Positions 18,806 through 27,754 of a DNA stretch of 64,000 bases are shown here, piece after piece (within the stretch, counting starts at the first letter, position 1; each line of letters opens with the position of its first letter). The DNA comes from Segatella copri (lineage in GTDB: Bacteria; Bacteroidota; Bacteroidia; Bacteroidales; Bacteroidaceae), in assembly GCF_949820605.1 (NCBI RefSeq), contig NZ_CATKVU010000006.1:786001-850000 (forward strand), in the 5' to 3' direction. The notes under the pieces were generated by a model. That model was not told the origin of the DNA. It worked only from the letters and a program-made list of their open reading frames with translations, and did no database searches. The position numbers and the translations under genes are program-made.

Positions 18806-20225
18806 GTATATAATGGGTGTAGGGATGGCGATGAGCGCCCTGCTTGCCAGTTGTGCCGACGATGAGAGTTTCTCAACGTCGAGGGGAGATGTGCTCTCGT
18901 TTTCGGTAGATACGCTGAAGATGGACACCACCTTCTCGAATGTGCCTACGCCTACCCGAAGCTTCTGGGTTTACAACCGTACGGGCAAGGCTCTGCGCTG
19001 CCAGTCGGTGCGTCTGGAAAATGGTAACCAGAAGGGCTATAGGGTGAATGTTGACGGATCTTATCTGGGCAGCGAAGCGGGATTCCAGACGCAGAATGTG
19101 GAGATCAGAAAGGGTGACAGCATACGCGTGTTCGTAGAATTGACTTCGGCGATGCAGAACAGCGAAAAGCCGCAGCTGGTGAGCGACAACCTGGTGTTTG
19201 CGCTGGAAAGTGGCGTGGAACAGAAGGTGAATCTGAGGGCGTTTTCATGGGATGCGATGAAACTCAATTCGCTCGAGGTGAAGGAAGACAAGCTTCTGGA
19301 GAGCACGCTGCCGGTAGTGGTTTATGGGGGAATCAAGGTTGATGAGGCGGCTACGCTGACCATTGCTCCGGGCACCCAACTCTATTTCCACGAGAATGCG
19401 GGTTTGCAGGTGTTCGGGTCGCTGAAGATTGAGGGCGAAAAGGACAGGGAAGTGGTGATGCGGGGCGACCGGCTGGACCACATGTTCGATTATCTGCCTT
19501 ATGACCGCACACCGGGACAATGGCAGGGCATCAGACTGATGTCTTCGGCTCATGACTGCAGGATTTCGTTTGCTGATATTCATAGTGCCTACGATGCCGT
19601 GATGATAGAAGCGGGCGATGCTACGAAGCAGAAACTGCTCATCGAGAATGCTACGATTCATAACAGTCAGGGCTACGGTGTGAGGATTGATTCTGCCAAG
19701 GTGCAGATTTATAACTCGCAGATAACCAACTGTCTGAAGCATCCGCTCTATGTTGAGGGTGGAGATGTTGAGGTAAACGGCTGCACCATAGCCCAGTTCT
19801 ATCCGTTTGACGGGCGCCGCGAGTCAGCCATCGGTTTTGCCTCTCCGCTGCCTCGTTTCGAGGTGAGAAATTCGCTCGTAACGGGCTATCATGATGATGA
19901 GGTGGTCTGGGAGGCTCCGAAAGAGGAGGATGCCTTCAATTTCCTCTTCGACCATTGTGTGTTGCGCACGGAGAAGCTGGAGACGGACGACAGTCTGAAG
20001 TTCACCCATGTGGTTTATGAGGACATCAAGGATACGACGGTGTTTGCCGAGAAGCATTTCCGCCTTTTCGACACCGACAATCTGAAGTATGATTTCCATC
20101 TGCGCAAGGAGTCAGCAGCAATAGGAAAGGCAGATGCCGAAACCCTGCCTGCAACCGATCGTGATGGTTTGCCGAGAAAGAAAGAGCAGCCTGCTGCAGG
20201 ATGCTTTGAATATAGGGAGGAATAA
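18783..20225 (+). CDS. Lipoprotein with right-handed beta-helix fold
   Basis: A 480-residue protein. The signal 'MKRKKGFLYIMGVGMAMSALLASC' ends in lipobox LASC, so it is predicted to be lipid-anchored in the envelope. Residues about 30-165 form a beta-rich domain. Residues about 180-400 show repeated parallel beta-helix features ('GGIKVDEAATLTIAPGTQLYFHENAGLQVFGSLKIEG', 'NSQITNCLKHPLYVEGGDVEVNG'). The C-terminus 'IGKADAETLPATDRDGLPRKKEQPAAGCFEY' is typical of Bacteroidota beta-helix surface proteins. The ligand or substrate is unknown; polysaccharide binding is only a guess from the fold. The start codon sits in the loop of the upstream hairpin. The start at 18783 is favoured over the internal ATG because it supplies the basic n-region of the signal. 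Confidence 0.83.
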   Translation: MKRKKGFLYIMGVGMAMSALLASCADDESFSTSRGDVLSFSVDTLKMDTTFSNVPTPTRSFWVYNRTGKALRCQSVRLENGNQKGYRVNVDGSYLGSEAGFQTQNVEIRKGDSIRVFVELTSAMQNSEKPQLVSDNLVFALESGVEQKVNLRAFSWDAMKLNSLEVKEDKLLESTLPVVVYGGIKVDEAATLTIAPGTQLYFHENAGLQVFGSLKIEGEKDREVVMRGDRLDHMFDYLPYDRTPGQWQGIRLMSSAHDCRISFADIHSAYDAVMIEAGDATKQKLLIENATIHNSQGYGVRIDSAKVQIYNSQITNCLKHPLYVEGGDVEVNGCTIAQFYPFDGRRESAIGFASPLPRFEVRNSLVTGYHDDEVVWEAPKEEDAFNFLFDHCVLRTEKLETDDSLKFTHVVYEDIKDTTVFAEKHFRLFDTDNLKYDFHLRKESAAIGKADAETLPATDRDGLPRKKEQPAAGCFEYREE

Positions 20226-20248
20226 TGAGTATAAGGAGGAATAAGAAG

Positions 20249-20299
20249 AAAGCCCTACAGGAAAGTCTGCATGATGCAAACTTCCTGTAGGGCTTTTTC
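20249..20299. terminator. Bidirectional terminator
   Basis: A 15-base perfect stem, AAAGCCCTACAGGAA with its complement, and T/A runs on both sides lie between two convergent genes. Confidence 0.9.
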
Positions 20300-20338
20300 T
20301 TATATCCTGAGCCCTTTTTTAAAGTGGGCTCTGTAATC

Positions 20339-20821
20339 TTATTCCTTCATGTTCGAATCTACGAAGCAGAAGGGGAGAAGGTCTTTGATGCTGTCGAAGC
20401 AGTAGGTGCCGTTCTCGCCATAGAGCAGGATGCGTACGGGGCGCTGGTAGCGGTCTTCCATCTCCAGTATCACCTGGCGGCAGGCTCCGCATGGCGAGAT
20501 AGGCGACTTGAGGAAGCCGTTGCCGTTTCTCGCTGCTATGGCGAGTGCCAGGATAGGCTGGTCGGGATAGTTGCTCTGGGCACCGAAGATGGCGCTGCGC
20601 TCGGCACAGAGTCCCGACGGGAAGGCGGCGTTCTCCTGGTTGGCTCCAATCACTATTCTGCCGTCGCCTAGCAGCAGGGCTGCTCCCACATAGAAGTGGC
20701 TGTAGTTAGCATACGCATTGCTGGTGGCAGCCTTCGCCCTGTTTACGAGCTCCTGCTCCTGCTGGCTCAACTCTGAGAGCTGAGCCACCATGTATCTGAT
20801 GTTTAGGTTTTGCTCTTTCAT
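20339..20821 (-). CDS. cdd: Cytidine deaminase
   Basis: A 160-residue zinc enzyme that deaminates cytidine and deoxycytidine to uridine forms in pyrimidine salvage. The active site is plain: 'SGLCAERSAIF' (zinc Cys and catalytic Glu) and 'SPCGACRQVILE' (two zinc Cys), with 'YSHFYVGAALLLGDGRIVIGANQENAA' upstream. Length fits the homotetrameric class. It lies 24 bases after the peptidase M64 gene on the same strand. Confidence 0.96.
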   Translation of the reverse strand: MKEQNLNIRYMVAQLSELSQQEQELVNRAKAATSNAYANYSHFYVGAALLLGDGRIVIGANQENAAFPSGLCAERSAIFGAQSNYPDQPILALAIAARNGNGFLKSPISPCGACRQVILEMEDRYQRPVRILLYGENGTYCFDSIKDLLPFCFVDSNMKE

Positions 20822-20845
20822 AGATATAATTTTTTTATGATTTCT

Positions 20846-22135
20846 TTATTTCGTGTAGAAGTCGATGATGTCCTGCAGCGCCTTCTTGCATACCGGGCAG
20901 AATTCCGGCGTTTCGTTGATGCGCATACGGCAGTCCTGCACACCGCGGTAAACGCCCTTCAAGCTGTATCCGGCACCTTCGAAGACACCCACCTTGCTCA
21001 CCGCCTCCTTCTCTTTCTTTGAGAGCGGAGTAGGAATCTTGGTCTTCTTGTTTATCATGTTCTCCCATTTTCCGTGGAAATCGGCAAGGGTAGTGATGTT
21101 CTTCTCCCAAGGCTCTACATCGTGAGGATACATCGGTATCTGCTCCTGCTCGTAGGCGTATTCATCGGCAAGTCCGGCAAAGGAATGGCCAAACTCATGC
21201 ACCACTACCGGCTTGAACCATTTCTGGTGGCAGGTGGTGAGATTGTATGAATTGAGGATGCCGCCACCGCCATACTTATCCGAATTTACCAGCACGATGA
21301 TGTGCTCGTAAGGGGTACCTGCCAGCCAGTTGTGCAGGTCTTTGAGATGCAGGGTGGTAAGGTAGCGGTCGCTGTAGAAGGTGTCGAAATGAGAGCTGAG
21401 GGCGGTCTCGTGCCAGATGCCCTGGGCTGGGATGCTAGGTCCGCTCTGCTTGGATGGCGATTTTACGGCTACGATGTTGAAGCGGTCTCTCATGCTCTTG
21501 AAGGGTTCGTGGGCGAAGATGGCCTCTGTAGCCTCCTGCGCATCTTTCAGGAAGACAGGCATCTCAGCATCGGTATAGCCTTCAGCCACGTATGCGATGT
21601 GGATGCATCGGGTGGTGTCGGCAGCCTGCTGCAGGGTGACGTATGGTGTAGGCTTGTTGCCTTTCTGATGAATCAGAATGTCCTTCGGCGCTACCTGGTG
21701 GGTGAGCGTGGTGGTTATCTCGCGGCGGTTGTTGCGCAGGTCGAGGGTGATGTCTACGGTATCTTTCGGCATGGGAACGAGGAATACGTTCTCGAAACTC
21801 TGCGTGTTCTTCTCTGCCTCTGGATAGGAGAGCCATTCCTGGAAGAGGGTGGAGAAGGAGTTGCGGTAGATGATTTTGCCCGAGCGGTGGTCGCGTACGG
21901 TTATCTGTCCGTTGCCCTCTACCGGAAGTTCGGCCAGTCGCTGCCGTTTGCCGTACCAGCGTGGCATTACGTTGAGTTCGTCTACGGCTATCATCTGCTG
22001 CTTCTGGTTGCCGGCAAAGGTATAGTCTACCCGCAGCGTCTTGTCTGTGAAATAGTCGTCAAAGTTTTGCGCCTTTATGGTGCCGGGCGCCATCAGCATC
22101 GCCATGGTGGCGAGGGATAATATCATTCTCTTCAT
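20846..22135 (-). CDS. Peptidase M64 (IgA peptidase family), exported
   Basis: A 429-residue secreted metallopeptidase. It has a Sec signal ('MKRMILSLATMAMLMAPGTIKAQ'), an N-terminal beta-sandwich M64 domain (about 25-160), and a catalytic domain with zinc motif 'VVHEFGHSFAGLADEY' near residue 330, a HExxHxxGxxDE type. The family is named after a Clostridium ramosum IgA protease, but most gut Bacteroidota members are uncharacterised, so IgA as substrate is not shown. The C-terminal 'CRMRINETPEFCPVCKKALQDIIDFYT' has three cysteines that may bind metal or form a disulfide. Confidence 0.92.
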   Translation of the reverse strand: MKRMILSLATMAMLMAPGTIKAQNFDDYFTDKTLRVDYTFAGNQKQQMIAVDELNVMPRWYGKRQRLAELPVEGNGQITVRDHRSGKIIYRNSFSTLFQEWLSYPEAEKNTQSFENVFLVPMPKDTVDITLDLRNNRREITTTLTHQVAPKDILIHQKGNKPTPYVTLQQAADTTRCIHIAYVAEGYTDAEMPVFLKDAQEATEAIFAHEPFKSMRDRFNIVAVKSPSKQSGPSIPAQGIWHETALSSHFDTFYSDRYLTTLHLKDLHNWLAGTPYEHIIVLVNSDKYGGGGILNSYNLTTCHQKWFKPVVVHEFGHSFAGLADEYAYEQEQIPMYPHDVEPWEKNITTLADFHGKWENMINKKTKIPTPLSKKEKEAVSKVGVFEGAGYSLKGVYRGVQDCRMRINETPEFCPVCKKALQDIIDFYTK

Positions 22136-22230
22136 TGTATTTTCATTTTAAATTCACATTCACATTCACATTTCTCACCGAATCACCAAGTGACCGAATC
22201 ACTAATCACTAAAAAATAATCACTAATCAT
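22136..22230. repeat. TCACATTCACAT and AATCACT word repeats
   Basis: The gap before the peptidase M64 start holds CACATT words and then AATCACTA words, two of the dispersed short-word families. Confidence 0.65.
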
Positions 22231-23154
22231 TTATCTCACCCTCAGCCGTGTTCCTACGCTTACCGGGATGTTAGGGTCGAGATGATTCATCTTGTAGAGT
22301 TTCTCCAGTCGGATGCCATACTTCTGCGAGATGGTGTACATGCTTTCGCCCGGCTGTATCACGTGAGGGCGCTTCTTATACTGCTTAGGTGCCTTGGAGC
22401 GTTTCTTCTTCAGATAGATGATGTCGCCCTTGTGCAGCACGGCGTGCTTGTCGCGCTCGTTGTAGCGAGCCAGTTTGCGCCAGCTGATGCCCACCTCCTT
22501 GCCTATGCTCTTGAAGGTATCGCCTTCGCGGGCATAGAGATAGTAATTCTTGTTGAAGATATGGATAGGGTGCAGCAATCCTTCGGCGTTTACAGGCTGG
22601 TCGGTACCGCTGTGGGTAGCCATGAAGCGGTCGTAGCGCTTGGCCTTGTCATACTCGTTGAGCTTGTAGAGCTCTATGATCTGTATCAGCTTGCTGGCAT
22701 ACTGCGGATTGGTGGCGTAGCCGCAGGCTTTCAGTCCGCGAGCCCATCCCTTGTAGTCGTGCTGCGGGAGTTCGAAGAGGCGTGCGTAGCGTGGCTGGCG
22801 CGCCAGAAACTTGCTGTGGTCTTCGTAGCTGTCTCTTGCGTCCTGGTATACGCGGAAGCATTCGCCCCGGGCATCATCGTCGTGGTACTGGGTTGGTCCC
22901 GTCCAGTTGTGACATTTGATGCCGAAGTGGTTGTTGCCCTGGCGTACGAGGTCGCTCCTTCCTGCCGCACTCTCAAACAGTCCCTGGGCTAGGGTGATGC
23001 TGGCTGGAATGCGGTAACGGAGCATCTGCTCGATGGCAAGATCCTTATACTGGTTGATATATGTCTGATAGGACTGGTTCCACTTCAGCTGTGCGCCCAT
23101 CGGGAGGCAGCAGAGCAGAGCGAGCCCTAAAATGTTTGCTTTTAGATGATTCAT
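22231..23154 (-). CDS. Exported glucosaminidase with two LysM domains
   Basis: A 307-residue protein with signal 'MNHLKANILGLALLCCLPMGAQ'. The glucosaminidase domain (about 30-170) has the catalytic-Glu segment 'SITLAQGLFESAAGRSDLV' and 'NNHFGIKCH'. Two LysM modules follow: about 205-255 ('YYLYAREGDTFKSIGKEVGIS', 'GDIIYLKKK') and about 262-307 ('HVIQPGESMYTISQKYGI', 'VGTRLRVR'). It should cut the glucosaminyl bond of peptidoglycan while LysM binds the wall. The layout matches Bacteroidota autolysins and FlgJ-like hydrolases. Confidence 0.94.
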   Translation of the reverse strand: MNHLKANILGLALLCCLPMGAQLKWNQSYQTYINQYKDLAIEQMLRYRIPASITLAQGLFESAAGRSDLVRQGNNHFGIKCHNWTGPTQYHDDDARGECFRVYQDARDSYEDHSKFLARQPRYARLFELPQHDYKGWARGLKACGYATNPQYASKLIQIIELYKLNEYDKAKRYDRFMATHSGTDQPVNAEGLLHPIHIFNKNYYLYAREGDTFKSIGKEVGISWRKLARYNERDKHAVLHKGDIIYLKKKRSKAPKQYKKRPHVIQPGESMYTISQKYGIRLEKLYKMNHLDPNIPVSVGTRLRVR

Positions 23155-23209
23155 TCTGCAAAAATATAAAAAAAAACGGATAAATCGCGGTTTATTACAA
23201 AATTTTTAA

Positions 23210-23217
23210 TATCTTTG
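23210..23217 (+). promoter_or_regulatory. Promoter of the HPPK-like gene, -7 box TATCTTTG
   Basis: TATCTTTG lies 84 bases upstream of the start codon, within the divergent gap shared with the glucosaminidase gene. Confidence 0.65.
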
Positions 23218-23301
23218 CACAAAATATGACATACAAATGCAGGGGCTATCTGTCTTTTCTGAGAGAAACTGACTTGTTTTGTAGAAATAAAGATTTTAAT
23301 A

Positions 23302-23703
23302 ATGAAAACTCGTACAAAAGTAATTATAGCTATCGGCTCTAACAGAAATCAGGAGGAGAATGTGTTGAAGGCACATGAACATCTGAGATGTATGTTCAAG
23401 AACAGCCTCTTCGGTCCGCGCATGTGGACTGAGCCTATCGGACTGGAGAATTCAGACAAGTTTCTGAATCAGGTGATGTCGGGGGAGACCATCTGCTCTA
23501 AGAAGTCTGTGCTTGCCGCGCTGCGGAGTGTGGAGCAGAGATGCGGACGCAGAATCCGTGGTCCTTATCGTAAGGTAGATGTTCCGCTGGATCTCGACCT
23601 TCTGCTCTATGGCGATGAGAAATTGCACGAGAGCGAGTGGGAGCGTGATTATATCAAGAGTTCTATCAGCTACCTCGAAGAGAAGGATGCTAAGAGAGAA
23701 TGA
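23302..23703 (+). CDS. folK: HPPK-like pterin pyrophosphokinase, short form
   Basis: A 133-residue protein clearly related to 6-hydroxymethyl-7,8-dihydropterin pyrophosphokinase of folate synthesis. It has 'VIIAIGSNRNQEENV', 'FLNQVMSGET', 'SVEQRCGRRIRGPYRKVDVPLDLDLLLYGDEKLHES'. The metal-binding DLDLLLYG is intact. However, the conserved C-terminal segment (PHPR...RxFVLxPL) of the usual 155-170-residue enzyme is missing and replaced by 'ERDYIKSSISYLEEKDAKRE'. It may be a specialised or non-catalytic paralog, with a full FolK elsewhere; that cannot be checked in this window. Confidence 0.78.
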   Translation: MKTRTKVIIAIGSNRNQEENVLKAHEHLRCMFKNSLFGPRMWTEPIGLENSDKFLNQVMSGETICSKKSVLAALRSVEQRCGRRIRGPYRKVDVPLDLDLLLYGDEKLHESEWERDYIKSSISYLEEKDAKRE

Positions 23704-23727
23704 TTTTGGCATGGAAAAAGAAACGGG

Positions 23728-23773
23728 AAACCCGAATCTGGTATGTAGATTTACAATACCGGATTCGGGTTTT
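23728..23773. terminator. Bidirectional terminator
   Basis: A 17-base stem beginning AAACCCGAATC closes between the convergent HPPK-like and nrdG genes. The right arm overlaps the last codons of nrdG. Confidence 0.9.
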
Positions 23774-24266
23774 CTGTTGTAAGATTGAGTTCTATCACTC
23801 TTCCTTCTTTCAGCGACTTCTGCACGTTGATGATGCGCTGGTTGCTGCTGCCCCTGAAGAAGAGGTCTTCATCGCGCAATGCCTGTACGAAGGGGCCGTC
23901 TACCAATACATCGATTTGGCGGAGGAGTTCCAACTGCTCGGGATTCTTCACGAGGTTTTCGAAGAGATAGCCCGTAAAGCACCAGATGCTCTTGCTGCTC
24001 TGCTCCCTGATGGCACGCGCCAGCTCGGCAAAGCCCTTTGCCTGAAACATAGGGTCGCCGCCCGAGAAGGTGACATTGGCGAAGGGGTCGCTCATGATTT
24101 CCTTCATCAGCTCGTCGGTAGAGGTCATCGTGCCGTGGCTGATGTCCCACGACTGCGGATTATGGCAGCCCGGACAATGGTTGGGGCATCCCGCACAGTA
24201 AATGGATGTGCGGAAGCCCGGACCGTCTACCATCGTATCATGTACGATGCTTAATACGCTAATCAT
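23751..24266 (-). CDS. nrdG: Anaerobic ribonucleotide reductase activating enzyme
   Basis: A 171-residue radical-SAM activase that installs the glycyl radical on NrdD under anaerobic conditions. The [4Fe-4S] cluster motif is 'YCAGCPNHCPGCHN', with 'VDGPGFRTSIY' before it and 'NVTFSGGDPMFQ' (SAM binding) after. It follows nrdD by 20 bases on the same strand, the standard operon. The tail ('ELNLTTENPNPVL') is read through the terminator stem. Confidence 0.95.
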   Translation of the reverse strand: MISVLSIVHDTMVDGPGFRTSIYCAGCPNHCPGCHNPQSWDISHGTMTSTDELMKEIMSDPFANVTFSGGDPMFQAKGFAELARAIREQSSKSIWCFTGYLFENLVKNPEQLELLRQIDVLVDGPFVQALRDEDLFFRGSSNQRIINVQKSLKEGRVIELNLTTENPNPVL

Positions 24267-24286
24267 TAATCACTAATCATTAGTCA

Positions 24287-26506
24287 CTACTTTGCCCCTC
24301 CGATATGGGTTACTCGGTCGTGGAGCTCGGCAAGCTTGCCACTGTTCCAGCGGTCTGTAGTACCTACCAGATAACCGGTGATGCGCTGCAGCTTGTCTAT
24401 GTGGTGGCTGCCGCACTTAGGACAAACCTCGAGGTGGGCGTCAGCATTCTCGTAGCCGCAGTCGAGACAGCGGTTGCGGTTGTGGTTTACTGAGCCGTAA
24501 CCCATGTTGTACTTATCCATCATGTCTACCACGCTCTCGATAACAGAAGGGTTGTGGGTAGCATCGCCGTCAATCTCTACATAGAAGATGTGGCCGCCAC
24601 GGGTCAGGTCGTGGTATGGAGCCTCGACCTGTGCCTTCTTCAGGGCTGTACACTTATAGTATACAGGCACGTGGTTAGAGTTGGTATAATAGTCGCGGTC
24701 TGTAATGCCAGGGATGACGCCAAACTGCTTTCTGTCCTTCTTAGTGAACTTACCGCTCAATCCCTCGGCTGGAGTAGCCAGGATAGAGTAGTTGTGATGA
24801 TACTGCTCGCTGAACTCGTTGGCACGGTCGCGCATGTAGGTAACAATCTTCAGTCCCAGCTCCTGTGCCTTCTCGCTCTCGCCGTGGTGCTTGCCGATGA
24901 GGGCAACCAGGCATTCTGCCAATCCGATGAAGCCGATACCCAGGGTTCCGTGGTTGATGACGCTCTCGATGGTCTCTTCCGGCTTCAGGTTTTCTGCGCC
25001 TACCCAGAGATACTTCATGAGCAGAGGGAACTGCTTGGCCATCGCCGTCTTCTGGAACTGGAAGCGCTCGTCGAGCTGCTTGGCTGTGATGTCGAGGATA
25101 TTGTCGAGCTTGGCAAAGAACATGTCGATGCGCTGCTTTTCGTCTTCGATGCCCATGCACTCGATGGCGAGCTTCACGATGTTGATGGTAGAGAAGCTCA
25201 GGTTACCGCGGGCGATGCTGGTCTTCTCGCCCCAGCGGTCTTCGAACACGCGGGTACGGCAACCCATGGTTGCAATCTCCCACTTGTAGCGCTCCGGATC
25301 ATCAGCACGCCACTTCTCGTTCTGGTTGAAGGTGGCGTCGAGGTTCAGGAAGTTAGGGAAGAAACGGCGGGCTGTTACCTTGCAAGCCAGCTTGTAGAGG
25401 TCGTAGTTTCTGTCCTCAGGCAGATAGTTTACGCCTCTCTTCTTCTTCCATATCTGGATAGGGAAGATGGCTGTTTCGCCATTGCCTACGCCCTGATAGG
25501 TGCTCTGCAGGATTTCGCGCATGATGCAGCGGCCCTCGGCGCTGGTATCGGTACCGTAGTTGATGCTTGAGAATACTACCTGGTTACCGCCGCGGCTGTG
25601 GATGGTGTTCATGTTGTGGATGAATGCCTCCATCGCCTGATGCACGCGGTTCACGGTCTTGTTGATGGCGTGCTGCTCCAGGCGTTCGCGGCCCTGCAAT
25701 CCATCGAGCGGCTTCTCTATGTAGTCGTCGATTGGCGCATCATAGAGGTTGCTCAGGTCTTCGCCTGTCAGCTTCTCCAGGTTCTTCACCTCTTCCTGGT
25801 ACGACATGCGTACGTATGGAGCCAGATAGAAGTCGAAGGCTGGGATGGCCTGACCGCCGTGCATCTCGTTCTGGCAGGTCTCGAGAGAGATACAAGCCAG
25901 CACGGCTGCGGTCTCGATGCGCTTGGCAGGACGGCTTGAACCGTGACCGGCTGTGAAACCGTGGTTCAGAATCACGTCGAGCGGATGCTGCACGCAGGTG
26001 AGACTCTTTGTTGGGTAATAGTCCTTATCGTGAATATGTATATAGTTGTGCATGACGGCGTCGCGTACATCCTCAGAGAGGAGGTAGTCGTCGACGAATG
26101 GTTTAGTGGTTTCTGAAGCGAACTTCATCATCATGCCGGCTGGTGTGTCGGCATTCATGTTGGCGTTTTCACGGGTGATGTCGTTGTTCTTGGCATTGAC
26201 AATGCTCATGAATACGTCGCGTGTCTTCGCCTTGCGGGCGATGTTACGCTGGTTACGGTATGCGATATACTTCTGGGCAACATCTTTGCGGGCACTCTTC
26301 ATGAGCTCCATCTCGATGGCGTCCTGAATGGCCTCAACGCTCATCTGGCTCTTGCCGCGATAAGAGATGTGGTCGGTTATCTGCTCGATAAGAGTGGTAT
26401 CTTCACCCTTGTCGGTGTGCAACATGGCCTTGCGAATGGCTGCCATGATTTTCTGTTCGTTGAATCCAACGATGCGTCCGTCACGCTTTACTACTGTCTG
26501 GATCAT
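24287..26506 (-). CDS. nrdD: Anaerobic ribonucleoside-triphosphate reductase
   Basis: A 739-residue class III reductase that makes deoxynucleotides without oxygen. The start 'MIQTVVKRDGRIVGF' at 26506 is chosen because the ATP-cone domain begins there; the frame is open 27 codons further upstream without homology. The catalytic barrel is followed by a zinc site, 'CLDCGYENADAHLEVCPKCG', and the glycyl-radical loop 'RITGYLVGTTDRWN' near the C-terminus. The ATP cone (about residues 1-90) suggests allosteric control by ATP/dATP. The promoter at 26598 leaves a leader of about 85 bases. A strictly anaerobic lifestyle fits. Confidence 0.97.
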   Translation of the reverse strand: MIQTVVKRDGRIVGFNEQKIMAAIRKAMLHTDKGEDTTLIEQITDHISYRGKSQMSVEAIQDAIEMELMKSARKDVAQKYIAYRNQRNIARKAKTRDVFMSIVNAKNNDITRENANMNADTPAGMMMKFASETTKPFVDDYLLSEDVRDAVMHNYIHIHDKDYYPTKSLTCVQHPLDVILNHGFTAGHGSSRPAKRIETAAVLACISLETCQNEMHGGQAIPAFDFYLAPYVRMSYQEEVKNLEKLTGEDLSNLYDAPIDDYIEKPLDGLQGRERLEQHAINKTVNRVHQAMEAFIHNMNTIHSRGGNQVVFSSINYGTDTSAEGRCIMREILQSTYQGVGNGETAIFPIQIWKKKRGVNYLPEDRNYDLYKLACKVTARRFFPNFLNLDATFNQNEKWRADDPERYKWEIATMGCRTRVFEDRWGEKTSIARGNLSFSTINIVKLAIECMGIEDEKQRIDMFFAKLDNILDITAKQLDERFQFQKTAMAKQFPLLMKYLWVGAENLKPEETIESVINHGTLGIGFIGLAECLVALIGKHHGESEKAQELGLKIVTYMRDRANEFSEQYHHNYSILATPAEGLSGKFTKKDRKQFGVIPGITDRDYYTNSNHVPVYYKCTALKKAQVEAPYHDLTRGGHIFYVEIDGDATHNPSVIESVVDMMDKYNMGYGSVNHNRNRCLDCGYENADAHLEVCPKCGSHHIDKLQRITGYLVGTTDRWNSGKLAELHDRVTHIGGAK

Positions 26507-26597
26507 TTTAGTATTACTTTTACGATTAATATTTAAATTACTTAGTATTAAGTCATTATGACTTGAAGAGGTAGATATGTACCTCATTTTGATATTG

Positions 26598-26605
26598 CAA
26601 AGGTA
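26598..26605 (-). promoter_or_regulatory. nrdDG promoter, -7 box TACCTTTG
   Basis: TACCTTTG on the minus strand lies 92 bases upstream of the chosen nrdD start. Confidence 0.65.
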
Positions 26606-26875
26606 TAAAATATTTCTGAAAGTAATTGCTTTTGGACAACTTTTTTATCGTTAAAAAACATTAAGTCGCTGATAATCAGGCGAAAACAAAAAAGTTTTGG
26701 GAAACTTTGACAAATTTCTGTTTTCCGAAACGTTTAAGTTGTTATCTATCAGCGTGTTGCGTATTTTGTGCGCTTGTGTGCGTTTTTTCCTTGTTGTCTG
26801 TGTGCCGTGGCAGGGGGTGGAAATGAAAATCGCCGCAACGCCCGTGTATAGGGCATTGCGGCGATTCGGGGGTGA
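26606..26875. other. Intergenic stretch between nrdD and pantothenate kinase
   Basis: No convincing gene. It contains T-rich sequence and the hairpin at 26828-26866. A 66-codon frame from 26697 has no recognisable features and runs into the pantothenate kinase stop. Confidence 0.5.
26828..26866. terminator. Terminator hairpin after the pantothenate kinase gene
   Basis: AATCGCCGCAACGCCC pairs with GGGCATTGCGGCGATT (one mismatch), immediately after the minus-strand stop codon region. Confidence 0.75.
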
Positions 26876-27709
26876 TTATTTTGCTTGTCGCTTATAGTCG
26901 AGCGCAGCTCCGATGGCGGTGCAGAATTCCGAGTATTTCGGTATTCTGAACCTCACTCCGTAGAGTTTCTCCATGGCTGGGAACACCTCGCGGCATTGCG
27001 GCAGCAGGGTGAGGTTGCCGATGAGCACGAAATCCTTGATGCCCGATTCGAGCGATGAGAGGATGGTAGCCGAACCTATCGACTGCAGCACCATCCAGAT
27101 GAGTCCCATGGCGATGTCTTCGCGCGAAGCGTTGGCCTTGGCGTTGCTGAAGAGCGATGCGGTGGCGTTCATCGGGAGTCCGGGCAGAGGCTTGGCGCTG
27201 ATGTCGCCTATCAGCAGGTTTATCTTGCTCACGTCGCCGTCCTTGGCCAGGTTGATAATCTGCTTGATGTCATCGGTCTTGAGCATGATGCGGCTCAGTC
27301 CTGCCAGGGTTCCGCCGCCTATGCCGATGCCTCCGATGTGCCTTATCTCGTTGTCATCGCATTTTACGAGCGATGTACCGGTTCCCATGCTCACCACGAT
27401 CATGCGGTCGAGCTTGCTCTCGTATCGGGCACCCAGTCCGTCGGCCACGAACTCCTCGCTCTTCGAGGTAGGCAGTCCGTAGATGGGCTCGTCGATATAG
27501 GCTGAACCTACGCCTGTGAGCATCACCTGTTCTACATCGTTCAGCGCAATCTTGTTGTCGTGAAGATACTTGCCGAAGGCTCCGTAGAGCGAGGTGATAG
27601 GGTCGGTGGCCTTGATGCGGATGGGGCTTACCACCATGCCGCTTTCATCGATGCCCACAATCTTGGTCGTAGAGATGCCTACGTCGATTCCTATAACAAT
27701 CTTTTTCAT
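26876..27709 (-). CDS. Type II pantothenate kinase
   Basis: A 277-residue member of the ASKHA/acetate-kinase-like fold. 'IVIGIDVGISTTKIVGID' is phosphate loop 1, 'VEQVMLTGVGSAYI' follows, 'MIVVSMGTGTSLVKCDD' is phosphate loop 2, and 'HIGGIGIGGGTLAGLSR' is the adenosine-side glycine cluster. It phosphorylates pantothenate, the first step of coenzyme A synthesis, and resembles the eukaryotic/staphylococcal CoaW type. It lies 45 bases after the SLC13 gene on the same strand. A second, type III kinase may exist elsewhere. Confidence 0.9.
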   Translation of the reverse strand: MKKIVIGIDVGISTTKIVGIDESGMVVSPIRIKATDPITSLYGAFGKYLHDNKIALNDVEQVMLTGVGSAYIDEPIYGLPTSKSEEFVADGLGARYESKLDRMIVVSMGTGTSLVKCDDNEIRHIGGIGIGGGTLAGLSRIMLKTDDIKQIINLAKDGDVSKINLLIGDISAKPLPGLPMNATASLFSNAKANASREDIAMGLIWMVLQSIGSATILSSLESGIKDFVLIGNLTLLPQCREVFPAMEKLYGVRFRIPKYSEFCTAIGAALDYKRQAK

Positions 27710-27754
27710 TCCTTTATATATATAATAATGTGTATTTTCGCAGATGATGCCCCT

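Noticed and set aside
26697..26897. A 66-codon frame in the gap after nrdD
   Set aside because: It overlaps a terminator hairpin and the pantothenate kinase end, with no promoter or recognisable sequence.
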